Assembly (NCBI GenBank): GCA_009809945.1 | Contig: WTPW01002238.1 | Location: forward strand, 3,156-67,155 | DNA length: 64,000 bases | From: Gigaspora margarita | Lineage: Eukaryota > Glomeromycota > Glomeromycetes > Diversisporales > Gigasporaceae | Direction of reading: 5' to 3' | Part shown: in pieces, positions 10,435-23,284 of the stretch | Numbering within the stretch: position 1 is the first letter of the stretch | Layout: each line of letters begins with the position of its first letter | Translations under genes and position numbers: made by a program | Notes under the pieces: generated by a model | What the model was told of the DNA's origin: nothing | Seen by the model: only the letters and a program-made list of their open reading frames with translations | Databases searched by the model: none

Positions 10435-13400
10435 ATGGGTAGTTATGAAGAGTTGCTTACAAATTTAAACAATTTGTTAGATATCGAACCAAATGATTCA
10501 ACGGCATTAAATGATCGTGGATTAATTTATTATTTGAAAGGCGAATATAATGAATCACTTGCAGATTTAAATAAATCTCTACGAGTTAAACCAAATAATA
10601 TGGCTACTTTAGGTATTCGCGGATTAGCTTATCAAAAGTTGGGTCGATATGAAGAGTCGCTTACTGATTTAAATAGATTATTAGAAGTTAATCCAAATAA
10701 CACAATAGCGTTATATAATCGTGGAATAATTTACCAAGTGATAGGTAGATTTGAGAAGTCACTCAAAGATTTACTTACAATATTAGAAATTGAACCAAAT
10801 AATGTAACAGCATCAAGCCAATCTATGACAATTATTAATATATTAATGGAACGTAGTATATATTATTTTAACATAGGAAAGTATAAATAATCACTTATCA
10901 ATTAAATATATTATTAGAAATTAGTCCAAATGATGCAATAATTTTAAGTAATCGTGGAGAAACTTATCAACAGTTAGGCAGATATGAAGAATCGCTTGCG
11001 GATTTAAACAAATCTTTAGAAATTGATCCAAATAACGCAATAACTTTAAGTAATCGTGGAGGAATTTATCTGCAGATAGGCAGATATGAAGAATCACTTG
11101 CAGATTTAAATAAATCATTAGAAATTGATCAAAATTATGCAACAGTTTTGTGTAGTCGTGGGAAAACTTATCGGCAGTTAGGCAGATATGAAGAATCGCT
11201 TGCAGATTTAAATAAATCATTAGAAATTAATCCAAATAATGCAACTGTTTTAAGTAATCGTGGGGAAACTTATCGACAGTTAGGCAGATATGAAGAATTA
11301 CTTACAGATTTAAATAAATCATTAGAAATTGTTCCAAATAATGTATTTGCTTTAAAAGAACGTGGCATAGTTTATCAAATACTTAATAAATTCGAAGAAT
11401 CACTTGCAGATTTAAATAAATCATTAGAATTAGATCCAAATAATGCAACAATTTTAATTAATCGCGGAGAAACTTATCGACAGTTAAACAGATATAAAGA
11501 ATCACTTGCAGATTTAAATAAATCATTAGAAATTGATCCAAATAATATATTTGCTTTAAATAATCGTGGATTAACGAACCAAAAAATTGGCAGATATAAA
11601 GAATCACTTGCAGATTTAAATAAATCATTAGAAATTGATCCAAATAATGCAAAAGCTTTAAGAATCGTGGAGAAATTTATCGGCAGATAGGCATATATAA
11701 AAGATCGCTTGCAGATTTAAATAAATCATTGGAAATTGATCCAAATAATTCAACAGCTTTAAATAATCGTGGATCAATTTATCAGCAGATAAGCAGATAT
11801 GAAGAATCACTTGCAGATTTAAATAAATCAATAGAAATAGATCCAAATAATGCAAAATTTTTAAGTAATCGTGGAGAAACTTATCGACTATTAGGCAGAT
11901 ATGAAGAATCACTTGCAAATTTAGACAAATCATTAGAAACTGTTCCAAGTAATGCATTGGATTTAAATGATCGTGGCATACTTAATAAATTCGAAGAACC
12001 ACTTGCAGATTTAAATAAATCATTAAAAATAGATTCAAATAATGCAACAATTTTAAGTAATCGTGGAGAAATTTATCGACAGTTAGACAGATATGAAAAA
12101 TTACTTGAAGATTTAAACAAATCATTAGAAATTGATCCAAATAATGCATTTGCTTTAAATAATCGTGGAATAGTTTATCGAATACTTAATACATTCGAAG
12201 AATCATTTGCAGATTTAAATAAGTCATTGGAAATTGATCCAAATAATGCAATAACTTTAAATAATCGTGGATTAATTTATCAGCAGATAGGCATATATGA
12301 AGAATCACTTGCAGATTTAAATAAATCATTAGAAATCGATCCAAATAATGCAATGTTGTTAAGTAATCGTGGAGAAACTTATCGACAGTTAGGCAGATAT
12401 GAAGAATCACTTGCAGATTTAAATAAATCATTAGAAATTGATCCAAATGATGCACTTGCTTTAAATTGTCGTGGCGTAGTTTATCGAATACTTAATAAAT
12501 CCGAAGAATCCCTTGCAGATTTAAATAAATCATTAGAAATAGATTCAAATAATCCAACAATTTTAAGCAATCGTGGAGAAACTTATCGACAATTAGAAAG
12601 ATATGAAGAATCACTTGAAGATTTAAACAAATCATTAGAAATTGATCCAGATAATGTATTAGCTTTAAGTAATCGTGGAGAAACTTATCTGCTGATAGGC
12701 AGATATGAAGAATCAATTGCAGATTTAAATAAATCATTAGAAATTGATCCAAATAATGCAACATTTTTAAGTAATCGTGGAGAAATTTATCGGCAGATGG
12801 GTAGATATGAAGAATCACTTGCAGATTTTAAAAATTGATCCAAATGATGCAACAGCTTTAAGTAATCGTGGAATAATTTATCGGCAGATAGGCAGATATG
12901 AAGAATCGTTTGCAGATTTAAACAAATCATTACAAATTGATCCAAATAATGCAAAAACTTTAAGTAATCGTGGAGGAACTTATTGGCAGATAGGCAGATA
13001 TGAAGAAACACTTGCAGATTTAAATAAATCATTAGAAATTGATCCAAATAATGTATTCACTTTAAACAATCGTGGAGAAACTTATCGACAGTTAGGCAAA
13101 TATAAAGAATCGCTTGCAGATTTAAATAAATCATACGGAATCAAAACAAATCATACAAGCGAGACTTATTTGAGATTTGGAACCTGTACAAATTGTAAAA
13201 AACATAATACTGGATTTTATTATTGTCGTTTTTGTGATCCTCAGATAAATCAAAGTTGGACTAGCGAACATTCTGAAATAGATAAATTTATAAAAAATGA
13301 ACAATTAAATTCTAAATATTACAATAAAGTAATCGAATTTATACCATATAACAAATTAGAAAATGTTAAACAAATTGGTAAAGGTTGCTTTGGCACTGTG

Positions 13401-14565
13401 TATTCTGCAACTTGGATTGATGGTAAACGAATATATGATATAGGTACAAACTATAACGATATAATATTGTCTCGTGAACAATGCATGGTAGCACTTAAAA
13501 GTTTAAATAAGTCATCAACTTTTTTTAATGAGGTAAAAAGAAATAAATTAATTCCTATAAATTTTTATTAAATAAATAAATGCTAATAATTTAATCATAA
13601 TAGTTTAAAATACATTATGAATGTCAACTTAACAGATTTAGCATAGATAAATATGGAATAGAAATATATGAAAAGAATATCTAATGGTTTTTGAATATGC
13701 TGATAAAGGGGATCTCAGATAGTATTTATCAACAAATTTTAAAACTCTCGACTGGAAACAAAAAATAAATTTTCTTTGTTCAATTACCGATAATTTAGAT
13801 TATATTCATCAAAATTACATTCATGGTGATTTTCACAGCGGTAATATACTTATTATTAGTACTAGAAATATTGTAAATTTAGCCTATGCTATAGGCAATC
13901 AATTAGCATTAATTTCACTAAATGTAGGTGATAAAATAAGTGTAGAACCAAAAATTTCGGACTTAGGACTATCCAGAAAAATAAATGATTCCACCGAAAA
14001 TGAAGAAGTATATGGAGTAGTATCCTTTTCAGCGCCTGAGGTATTGAAAGGAAATCAGCCTACGAAAGAATCAGATATTTATAGTTTAGGTGTAATTATG
14101 TCTGAAATATCAACTGGCAAACCGCCTTTTGAAGATATAGGACATGATGCAATTCTTAAACAAGATATAATAGAAGGGAAACGACCAGAATTTGCCTTAG
14201 GAACACCTGATGTTTATATAAAACTTGCAAAACAATGCATGGATGATTCAATGAAACGGCCAACTGCTAAGGAGGTTTATGAAAGATTGCAAGAGTGGAA
14301 AGTAATTCTTGATAAGGAACAAAATGAACTAAATGACGAACAAATTGAAATGAAAAATAAATTTATAGAAGCAGATAAAATTATTCCTACACTATCAAGA
14401 GTTTCACCAAAACAGCAGAATGCTAGCATTTCAGAAGATCGCAAGCAAATAGATGCCATAGGTAAATATAAATTGAACGATTATTTCAGTATTTATTTCT
14501 GTTAATTCCATTCTAATTAAATTTATACAGCAATAGGTTCACAAAATCTTGAGTTTGAAATATAA
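10435..14565 (+). pseudogene. TPR array - zinc ribbon - protein kinase (TKL-like), with several lesions
   Basis: About 26 tandem 34-residue TPR units (102 bp each; typical unit YEESLADLNKSLEIDPNN) from 10435 to 13140, then a CxxC..CxxC ribbon (GTCTNCKK, YYCRFCD), then a kinase domain with glycine loop GKGCFGTVYSATW, VAIK-type lysine in MVALKSL, catalytic loop HGDFHSGN (HRD arginine replaced by Gly), ISDLGLSR and SAPEVL. The C-terminus runs through an intron at 14462-14530 to a stop at 14565. Such ribbon-kinases are abundant in Glomeromycotina. The frame is broken near 10890-10910, near 11661 (one base lost in a unit), near 12830 (about 11 bp lost) and in the kinase after the donor at 13533 (stops near 13690 and 13720). 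Two or more lesions suggest a decaying gene, although repeat-related assembly error could explain some. TPR units bind partner proteins; a signalling role is inferred. Confidence 0.8.
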
Positions 14566-14984
14566 ATTTCTCTATTTATTTATAGCATGTGCAATTTTTT
14601 TATAAGTTTTTCTATTTATAAATACCAGATTATTTTTATATCAATAGCTAATACATTTAACATTACTGACAACCCAATTTTAATTGTAATCAATATTATC
14701 ATTTTATAAGCGTACAAGCATTTCTAATATTTATCGTGGTTTGTACATCTATTGATCAAGTTTCATATTTTGCCTCTAATATATGCAATCACTTTTATCA
14801 TCGACTTTGCAATTGTAATTATAAAGCGCATTTTCTTAGTCAAAGATTTATCATTATTTTGATCAGCAAACGATCGACCATCAAATTTAAGTGGCGGGCT
14901 TTTTAATGAAAACTCCTTTTTTTTTAAAAGCATTTGATTACAATAATACAAAAAATTATACGAATTATTTATGTTTTACAAATG
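14566..14984. other. No gene seen
   Basis: AT-rich spacer between the kinase gene and the hAT copy B. Only short chance frames. Confidence 0.5.
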
Positions 14985-14992
14985 ATCACAAC

Positions 14993-16524
14993 CAGTGTTT
15001 AAAATTCAAATCGAAAGTTATGTTCTCAAAAGAGCATAATTTAAATTTTTATTGTTCTCAAAAACTTTTTAGTGTTCATTATATATTAAATATATTGAAC
15101 ATTAATTTTTAAAGAATGTTCATGTATATATTAGCTTCAAACAATATTGATATATTATTTATTAATTTATAACAAAATTAATTCAAATTAATAAAATCAA
15201 TAATACAGTGCGAAACACCTTAAACCAACAACTTTTTTTCAAAGTGGCCAAATTCAAGACAAAATACTAAATTTTAATTGGCTAATAATTTAAAATTTTA
15301 TTATGTTTTTATTTTTTGTTATATTTTTTTAATTTTTTTATTATATTTTTTAATATAAGTGGCCAAATTTTAATTTTATTAGTAACTTTAAAAAGCAATA
15401 GCACTTTCAAAATTTATTAAATTAAAAAATAAATTCGGTATTTTTGTTCTGCTTGTTTTTCTGTACATTTTTACAAAAAATTTTTTTATTTATCTATATT
15501 TTTTATTTTTATAAATAAATTTAAAAAAATATTAGTTTTTACTTGCTGGTTTAAGGTGTCCCGCACTGTATAATAATTAATTCTATAATTAAGTTTGCAC
15601 CATTTTTGGTATGCTAATTGAAAATTAAGCTTTTCTTATACTGCACTTACTCACTTGTAGTTTAACATATTGTAAATTAAAGTTATATCTAATTTTAATA
15701 ATAAAATAAGTAGATTATAAATAAATAATTTATGCTCTAATAGTTTAATATAGTAAATAAAATAATTTTTAATAAGAATTCTATTGTTAATAGAATAATA
15801 ACTTATTTGAAAATAAATTCTATATTTACAATTCACACACTAAGTTCATGCTTATCAATTAATAATTTTTTAAACTTTGTATATGATTCTTTGTATTTTT
15901 CAACATAACACAATGTATTATACAATTTAATTTCTAATATTTTTGTTAAAACTTCAAGTGTTTTTTATATTTGCTTATAGTAAAACAAGCCTTTCTATAA
16001 TATTTTCTAATGCTACTATTGGTTAATGCAATAAATTAGAATCCAATTACTTTGTTATTTAACTATTTAACTTTTGTACTAACAAATACTTTGTGTTTTT
16101 TTACTTGCTTAGTATTAGCATATCATTTGACCCAAATTATATATATATAAGTCTACACAATAATGATACTCTCAATACAAAAAACACACTGCATGACTAA
16201 TGAATATTTTATTTTAAAATCTTTAAAGGCTATTTCCTTAAATTATCTATATTGTACAACTTTAAACATATATGCTATATATAGAATATACATATGTACA
16301 GTTTGTCATGATCAAATTACATTATCAAATTGATAAACATTTTATATAATTTATTGTTCTTATTAGTAAATCTAGAACATAAAAATTTTATAAATGTTCT
16401 CTTTGAGAACATTTCAAAAGGATAAAATGTTCTCAAATAAGAGAAACTTTTTTTAAATATCAATGTTCTTAAAAAAACTCAAATGTTCATTGAGAACCAT
16501 GAGAACATTGAATTTTAAACACTG
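14993..16524 (-). mobile_element. hAT-type non-autonomous element, copy B (inverted, about 1167 bp plus insertion)
   Basis: Same TIR (CAGTGTTTAAAATTCAA) and interior as copy A, in reverse orientation. The 8-bp target duplication is ATCACAAC (14985-14992, 16525-16532). It is interrupted by the mariner-type element at 15206-15568. The two copies flank the TPR-kinase region as a 5.6-kb-spaced inverted pair. Confidence 0.9.
15206..15568. mobile_element. 363-bp mariner-type miniature element nested in hAT copy B
   Basis: TA at 15204-15205 and 15569-15570. TIR CAGTGCGAAACACCTTAAAC on the left and the complement of CAGTGCGGGACACCTTAAAC on the right. The empty site is visible in hAT copy A near 9165-9190, which lacks this insert. 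No coding capacity. Confidence 0.9.
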
Positions 16525-16532
16525 ATCACAAC

Positions 16533-18270
16533 CATCTAATAATTTAATAACTTTAAATTTTTATACACATTATTTTTTCATACAATTTGCCATATGAAAA
16601 TAAATTTTTTACATATATAAGATCTATTTTATGTTATTTTGTTGACCGGTGTTTGCAATGGAATTATTTGGACATAAAATTTTCATTTGAACAATAGAAT
16701 ATGCTATGTATCTATGTCCAAATAAAATTTTTATTGGGCATAATCTAAAATACAAACAAGGAAAAAATAATTGTTTTTTAGATTTAATCACTTTAATTTT
16801 TTAAACTTATGCGATATTACAATATCTCACAATGTACTGTTCATTTTTGAAGCTATTTTCAAATTCTATAAACTAGTAAAATTTTGAAAAACGATTCTAA
16901 ATATTGAAAAAAAAATCCGCTATTAAAATTCCGATAATGAGTATTAAAATAACTGATAAATTTTAGCCAATCACAGACTTGTAATATGATCCTAAATTTT
17001 AGTTTCCCGATTTCCAGTTGCAAGATTTATTGTGATCATAACTTTATAATCTCAAATTTAAAATTTTAATTTTCTGATCTATACAGAGAAACAGTTAACT
17101 CTCGGTATAAGAATAATTACAATAAAAAGTCACAAAACTTTCTTATATTAAATTATTAATAACTTTATTTATCGCGCAGAATTAAAACAAACTAGTTTGA
17201 GGACATCCATAATTACGTTAAATCCGTATTATTATTGAGATAATAACAAGGATAAAGGACATTACTGAGGGAGTTGTTTATACATAGTTTTTTAATGAGC
17301 AAAAAGTAGCGTAGTTTGTATATCAGAATAGGTGATGTTTTTATGGATTAACTAGTGGTGTGCAAATTATAAATTTGCATGAGAATATTGAATATACTTA
17401 AAATTTTGGCTTGCATTAAAAAAATCCGAAAAATTGGCAGTAATAAAAAAAAAAGGCATTGCAATTTACCACTATATGATGTATTGTATCGCTATCCCCC
17501 AGGTTTATGTCAAAATTCTGAAAGTAAAATCCCGAAGTTAAAATTCTGAAAAGTAACTTAATACTCACACTGCTATGTGACACTGATAACCGATTCTCGT
17601 TACATCTATGTGAATTCTTCTTGGCGACATTCGCATGCAAAGATGTAATTGATTATAAGGCGGATAGTTAGTTTTGGATGGGAATATTTCTTAGAATGAT
17701 ATTTCACTATGCACGATATAGTGCTTGTAATTGATAGCGAACGGAATCCCCATTTCGTCCAAATAAAGTCATCTGATTGAGCATAATAATATATTTTAGC
17801 ATAATATGTACCACTAACACTTTTTTGGCAATCTGTGCACTTTTTATTTATTTTACGAATTTAGTATCCAATGATGTTCTCGATCAGAGATCGCCCCAAC
17901 ATTTGCCAAGTATATCGCCACTAGAAATTCTAGAACTTAATTACTTGCATTGTAATACAAATAAAAAACGACAGAAATTTCTATTGAGTAAACGATACAT
18001 TCGATATAGAAAGGCAAAAAGGTCTCGAAGCTATTCTTAAAAATGCCTATATATAAAGGAAAATTTAACCTTGACGACATGTTTATCCATTATTCTTTTA
18101 CAGTAATTATTACGCTTTCTCGTTATTAACGTTTTTTAATTATATAAGGTAGCTGCGCGACGTTGTCACGCAAAACCAGGAACAGAAGAATAAATTGATC
18201 ATATTAAAAGTTTTAAAAAATGAAATGTTTAACAGTTTATTATTAAATTATGTACATCTTAGTTTACATG
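16533..18270. other. No recognisable gene
   Basis: AT-rich. One open frame at 17777-18040 (plus, 87 codons) has a basic, serine-rich end (RKAKRSRSYS) and a hydrophobic start, but matches nothing I know. It may be chance or a decayed gene piece. Confidence 0.4.
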
Positions 18271-18274
18271 TGTA

Positions 18275-18450
18275 TGGTACAAAGTTGGCATATGAAAAAT
18301 TAACCTTGTATAACCTTAAATGTGGGCATTATTCTATTTGCAGTAAACTAAAATAAAAAATAAAAAAAAATAAAAATAAAAAATCCGTCCATCCGACCCG
18401 AATTTTGAAATCCTTGTAATGCAAAACGAAAAATCAACTTTTGCACAGCC
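18275..18450 (-). mobile_element. Truncated copy of the TAA-flanked miniature element
   Basis: Ends AAATCAACTTTTGCACAGCC then TAA (18451-18453). The interior (AACCTTGTATAACCTTAAAT) matches the complement of 20475-20530. The left TIR is missing, so the copy is truncated near 18275. Confidence 0.6.
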
Positions 18451-18618
18451 TAATAAAAGAATATATCAAAATCAGTAATGAAACATAACATTAGTGAGAT
18501 TGTGCATCCATACTGAATTTTACGTGAATATTTGTTAATACCGTTACTTACGAGACATAAATGATTTATTTACACTCAACTGGTAATTACAACGCACATA
18601 TACACTAGTTTCTTTTTT

Positions 18619-19626
18619 TTATGCACGAGTAACAAAAGACGATGTGCCCAATGCCTCCGCAGTTATAACAGGTAATTGTTCCTTGTCGATCCAAGGGTCC
18701 ATAAAAATTCCTACTCCAAAAGGATAGCGCTCTTTTCTCTTTTCCTTACTTCTCTCATAATACTCTCTTTCAGAATCAGATGAAGAAAGGGATGCTCTCT
18801 TACTCTTGTGTTGATACTTACGGAATTTACTACTATAACCCCTGGCATATGGACGTGAATAGTACACTGCCTGGCCAATTTCAGATATACGGTCTTTGTA
18901 GTTTTCCATCATCTTATCATTACTTCCTACTATTTGCAGTGCATCTCCCCATCCCCTATCATCTGCTAATCTCAATGTAACGGCCCTTGATTCTACCTCA
19001 TCACGTACACTAAACAACTTCCTTTTTAACAGAATCTGGTAACATTCTTATTACCTTATCTAAACGCCTACCAATTTTCGCCAGAAAATCATACTCATGC
19101 TGGTCACGTGGTTTAGACAATTCTACCTTCGACCAAGCCTCCTCCAACAAATCTTCTTCTTCGATCTCCCTATACAAGGCCGAAAAACTCTTATCCATCT
19201 TCCTTTCAATACTACTTAGAGCTGTCAGAAAAACATCCACTGGAACTGAACTAACTTTTCTTTCCCTCGGAAATGTGTTGCAAACTCCTCTCTAATCCTA
19301 TTATCAGCTTCCTGNGAGTCTTCATCCAATTCATCCTCAAACTCACCACCACCGTCTACATCCAATTCCACATCTACTGCCTCTCCCGTCCTATCTCCAA
19401 TATCCGCAGGACCTTGTTCCTGCCCTTTATTGCTCCCTTTCGACTACCTTTATCTTTTCGTTTCTCGAAATAAGCGAGCAGCCTTTCACCTAGCTCATCT
19501 TTATTACCTTCCACGGAAAGGCCACAAGCTGCACACAAGTCCTTCAGCTCTGTCAAGGTCAGTTTCGTCCAACTCCTGGCATGCATTGTGCGATTCGTAT
19601 ACATATTCAATGTTATGTACGACAAT
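18619..19626 (-). pseudogene. SAP-domain protein, broken; possibly a gag-like ORF of a retroelement
   Basis: Read on the minus strand. It begins with a SAP motif (LTLTELKDLCAACGLSVEGN then a basic stretch), followed by an acidic middle, a coiled-coil-like part and a Ser/Arg/Lys-rich tail. SAP motifs bind DNA in host proteins, but SAP-bearing first ORFs also occur in some retroelements with capsid-like products, and the basic tail would suit either. It is broken in about two places, and one N base falls inside. No long terminal repeats or reverse transcriptase are seen next to it, so whether this is a host gene or an element fossil is open. Confidence 0.5.
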
Positions 19627-19629
19627 ACT

Positions 19630-20373
19630 ACTTGCTATATACAGTTATTTAACGTTTTAAAGTTTCTTTATGAAAATTTTTTATTTTTATTTTTTTTTTT
19701 TATTTTTAAAAACAAATTGAAATGTATACGGTGGAAACGATAGAGCCAGCCTTCACAAGGCGAGCGATAGCGAAAAGAAAGATAACCTTCTTCACTGAGA
19801 TTCTCAGCCTTAAATACTCCTCCCGTATCACTGGTTCATACTTGGCCACAGTCATTGTCCCTTACCCCTGTTATCGATCTAACAATAATCATAACTATGT
19901 GAATATCAAAATCATATGCAAATCTGAAATTACTTGTAAATACAAGTTACAAAATCTCACGACAATAATCAAAGAATAACCATAAAAGGATACATAACAA
20001 AACCTGTACGTAATCGGACATAAAGTCATCTGATCTCGCTAATGATCGCCCTGTCACTTCGTTGACAGGTTTTTCAAAACCTCTCAATACACAAAGAGCG
20101 AACACATCGGACTTATATACATGTGTAATCTATATAAATTATTTACACCAATCAATTGTCAGTTTAACTTCCTTCTCTCTTACACAATCAATTCGTCATT
20201 GAGATATGACAACTAAAAGTCTAATTGCCCTTCAACACCTATAAACTTGATCGTACTATTACTTTATGTGAGGGGCGAGACGATAATATTTAAATGCTTC
20301 ATATTCATTCGTCCCTAAAAGAAGCAATAATAATTCATACATAATTGATCTGTGTACAAAAGCGATGGCATAA
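19630..20373. other. No gene seen; upstream of the SAP frame
   Basis: Contains a T-rich tract at 19676-19710 and chance frames. It would include the promoter of the minus-strand SAP gene, but no clear element is visible. Confidence 0.4.
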
Positions 20374-20437
20374 GGCCACGCAAAGTTGATTTTTCGTTTT
20401 GCATTACATGGAATCTGAAAACATGGGTCGGTCGGTC

Positions 20438-20478
<41 letters not shown>

Positions 20479-20781
20479 TGTAAATTAATAGAATAATGTT
20501 CACATCTAAGGTTATGCAAAGGTTATTTTTCATTTTGCACAACAAGGAATCAAAAAATTGGGTCAGCCATCATATTTTTTCGGTCAGTCCTATCGGACAA
20601 TTACGGGAAATTAAGGTCTCTGTCGGTTGAGACCGGATGAAAATAGCGTAAAAAAATAAATGTCAAAAATCGAACAATTGGCACAATTGGGATCTAAAAA
20701 AAAAAAAAAAAAAAAAAAAATGGAAAAATTGAAAAAATGGGTCGGCGGGTAATTCAAAACGAAAAATCAACTTTCGTGGCC
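20374..20781. mobile_element. 408-bp miniature TIR element with TAA target duplication
   Basis: TAA at 20371-20373 and 20782-20784. TIR GGCCACGCAAAGTTGATTTT on the left, GGCCACGAAAGTTGATTTTT (complement) on the right. Internal homopolymer tracts of T (about 20442-20472) and A (about 20696-20720), and repeated GGGTCGG words. Same family as the partial copies at 1-34 and 18275-18450. Confidence 0.85.
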
Positions 20782-20784
20782 TAA

Positions 20785-21397
20785 TGATTAGTAATATAGA
20801 CATTCGACGCATCACGATAGCTTTAATTAATTGTAGAACGAATTACTCTCCCCCAAGGATAAATAAGGTAATAGGAGCAACATGTGTTACTGAGGAACAA
20901 TTGAAAGGTTTAAGGATGATCAAATGTAACAATGATCGATCAAATAAAGCAGGGGCAGAATAAGGAAATGCTGTGATTTTTGGGCGCAGAAATATTATTA
21001 TAATAACACCGGTAAGATAAAAATAAATCAAATAAAAAATGAGGCACAACTTAAACTTGAAATACTTACTTAAAATAGTCTTTTTGAAGGGATAATCATG
21101 TACGAATAGCACGTACGTACATACGAAAGCCATACCAAACCGGTTTAATATAAAATGCAATCCATTCCATAATGTCATGTGAAAATATAACCAATCAAAG
21201 AACCGTATTTGTTCACAACATTTCACTCTTCAGATAACCATGTACTTCGTATTTCATACTCCGCTCCTGGTATACCAATAAAAAGGTTTTGCCGTAATTA
21301 TAAAGTTTTATACGCATGTAAAATATTAGACGTTAAATCTTGTGACGGTTCTTTCACTTTCCAGATACAGTAATTAGATCACAAAATAAATTTAATC
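20785..21397. other. No convincing gene; upstream of the second kinase
   Basis: A 127-codon minus-strand frame (20843-21226) is hydrophobic and of low coding quality, and I regard it as chance. The kinase promoter should lie here. Confidence 0.45.
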
Positions 21398-22969
21398 ATG
21401 AAGCACATTAAAGATAATTGCGTGGGCTGCGGTAAAAATCGAAAACTTCAACACAATAAACTATGCTTTAGCTGCAATTCCAAACAACCCAAGTGTATCA
21501 GCTGTAACAGAAAAGTAAAACTTAAATATGAAATAATAAATTATGTACTGATTGTTATAATGCACGACAAATCCTGAATATTAATAGTGGAAATCAAGAC
21601 ATTGACAATTTAATTAAGGCAACGCATAATAAACAACTTCAATATAGATTAGAGTGGATCCCATTCAATGATTTCGTAGACATAAAACAAATTGGATCAG
21701 GTGGTTTTAGTGAAGTTTTTACTGCTACATGGGCAAAAGGAACATTAAATGCTAAAAAAGATTTTAGGAATAAAAATGCAACAGTTGTGTTAAAGATTCT
21801 TAAAAATTCGTCTAACATTAACACTGCATTCTTAAAAGAGGTATGGGTATAAATAAATGAATTTAACCATTTAACCAGATTAGTTTTAATAGATTATTAT
21901 AATAAGCTCTTAACGTTTTTTTTGTAGTTACAAAATATTGTTGAAAGTCAGCCTAATTCCGACATACGTCGACTTGTTCGATGTTATGGAGTGTCACAAG
22001 ATCCAAACACAAATAATTATATATTTGTTATGTCTTATATGTCTCATGGAAGTTTGAATGAATATTTATCAAGTGATTTTAAAAATACCACTTGGAAAAT
22101 GAAACTAAACTTTCTTAGAAACATTGTTAAAGGCATTAAATGGATTCATGAAAATAAAATCATACACCGCGATATTCACGGTGGAAACATATTAATAGAT
22201 GAAGTGAATGAATCCGTTATTGCAGATTTAGGATTTAGTCGACCAGCAAAAGAAGATCCGCAAAATTCAGAAATATATGGAATTATGCCATATGTCGCAC
22301 CTGAGGTATTCAGAAAACAACAATATTCATTTAGTTCAGATATTTATAGTTTAGGGATGATTATGTGGGAACTTACATCTGGATGTCGACCCTTTTGCGA
22401 TCGTGCGTATGATGTAGATCTTGCGCTTAGTATATGCGACGGATTACGTCCAGAGATTACAGAGGACACACCACGATTTTGGGCTTTTTTAATGCAAAAA
22501 TGTTGGTGTGCGGAGCCCTTAGAGAGGCCATATATTGGTGAAATAGATAGAGAAATAAATTCTAGATATTGGAATTTTGACAAAATTTTTATAGAAACTG
22601 AAGATAAACGACAAGAATTACTTAAGTTCGGGAAATTCATTGCTAAACATATGCATCCTCTTCTAAAACCCATAGCAAATCATTAAATCCTATAATAGAA
22701 TCTTTACTTTCAAATTTACATCGAAGTTTTAGATTTTCTATGTCAAGCCCTGTAAATTTTTTTCAAAGCATTGGCAGTGATTCATTTAATATTATGTAAG
22801 TAAATATGTTCGTTATCTTCGTATTGAATAGTTACTTTGTGGTTGTATCTAATTAAATGGATATACAGTCCTGAGTTTTTTAAAGACATTAGCAATCTAA
22901 ATTCAACATCAAACACGCAAATTTCTAAAAAACGCACGATTAATGTTTTATTAAATGAAGATAATAGTA
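21398..22969 (+). CDS. Zinc ribbon - protein kinase (TKL-like)
   Basis: Starts MKHIKDNCVGCGKNRK with four CxxC pairs (CVGC, CFSC, CISC, CTDC), then a kinase domain: glycine loop GSGGFSEVFTATW, lysine in VVLKIL, HRDIHGGN catalytic loop, IADLGFSRP, YVAPEVF and DIYSLGMIMWELTSG. Intron 21841-21927 falls after FLKE, the usual place for this family (the TPR-kinase has its donor at the same residue). All catalytic residues are intact. The frame needs one extra base near 21530 to link the last two CxxC pairs. The plain stop is at 22686, but a shifted frame stays open to a GTAAGT donor at 22797, and an exon-like stretch 22869-22969 follows an AG. So the C-terminus may be longer, or the gene may be starting to decay. 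Role: Ser/Thr/Tyr signalling kinase of the lineage-expanded Glomeromycotina type (inferred). Confidence 0.8.
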
Positions 22970-23284
22970 AGTTTTAAATTATCTATTCAATTATTTATCG
23001 TTCTAAACGTATTACTAGGCTTATTTATGGTATTGCATCTATAAGATGAAATAAAACGAATAAAAGTTATCAAAAATGGTATAACTTTACTATAAAACTG
23101 ATGTCTATATTTAATTACTGAATTATTATTAATCATATTATTTAAAATTTAACCTACACACTTGCTTGAATATGAATGTAATACCAATAATGAACTTATA
23201 TACTAATTAACATCAACTAATTAAAAAGAAATATCAAGTTCACAGCAGTATACCTTACCAATAGCAGAAGCCATTAAAAAGATT

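Noticed and set aside
10921-13047. Long minus-strand frames opposite the TPR array
   Set aside because: They are antisense shadows of the 102-bp repeat and repeat with the same period.
20843-21226. 127-codon minus-strand frame
   Set aside because: Hydrophobic and Phe/Tyr/Ile-rich, as expected from translated AT-rich DNA; no domain, no context.
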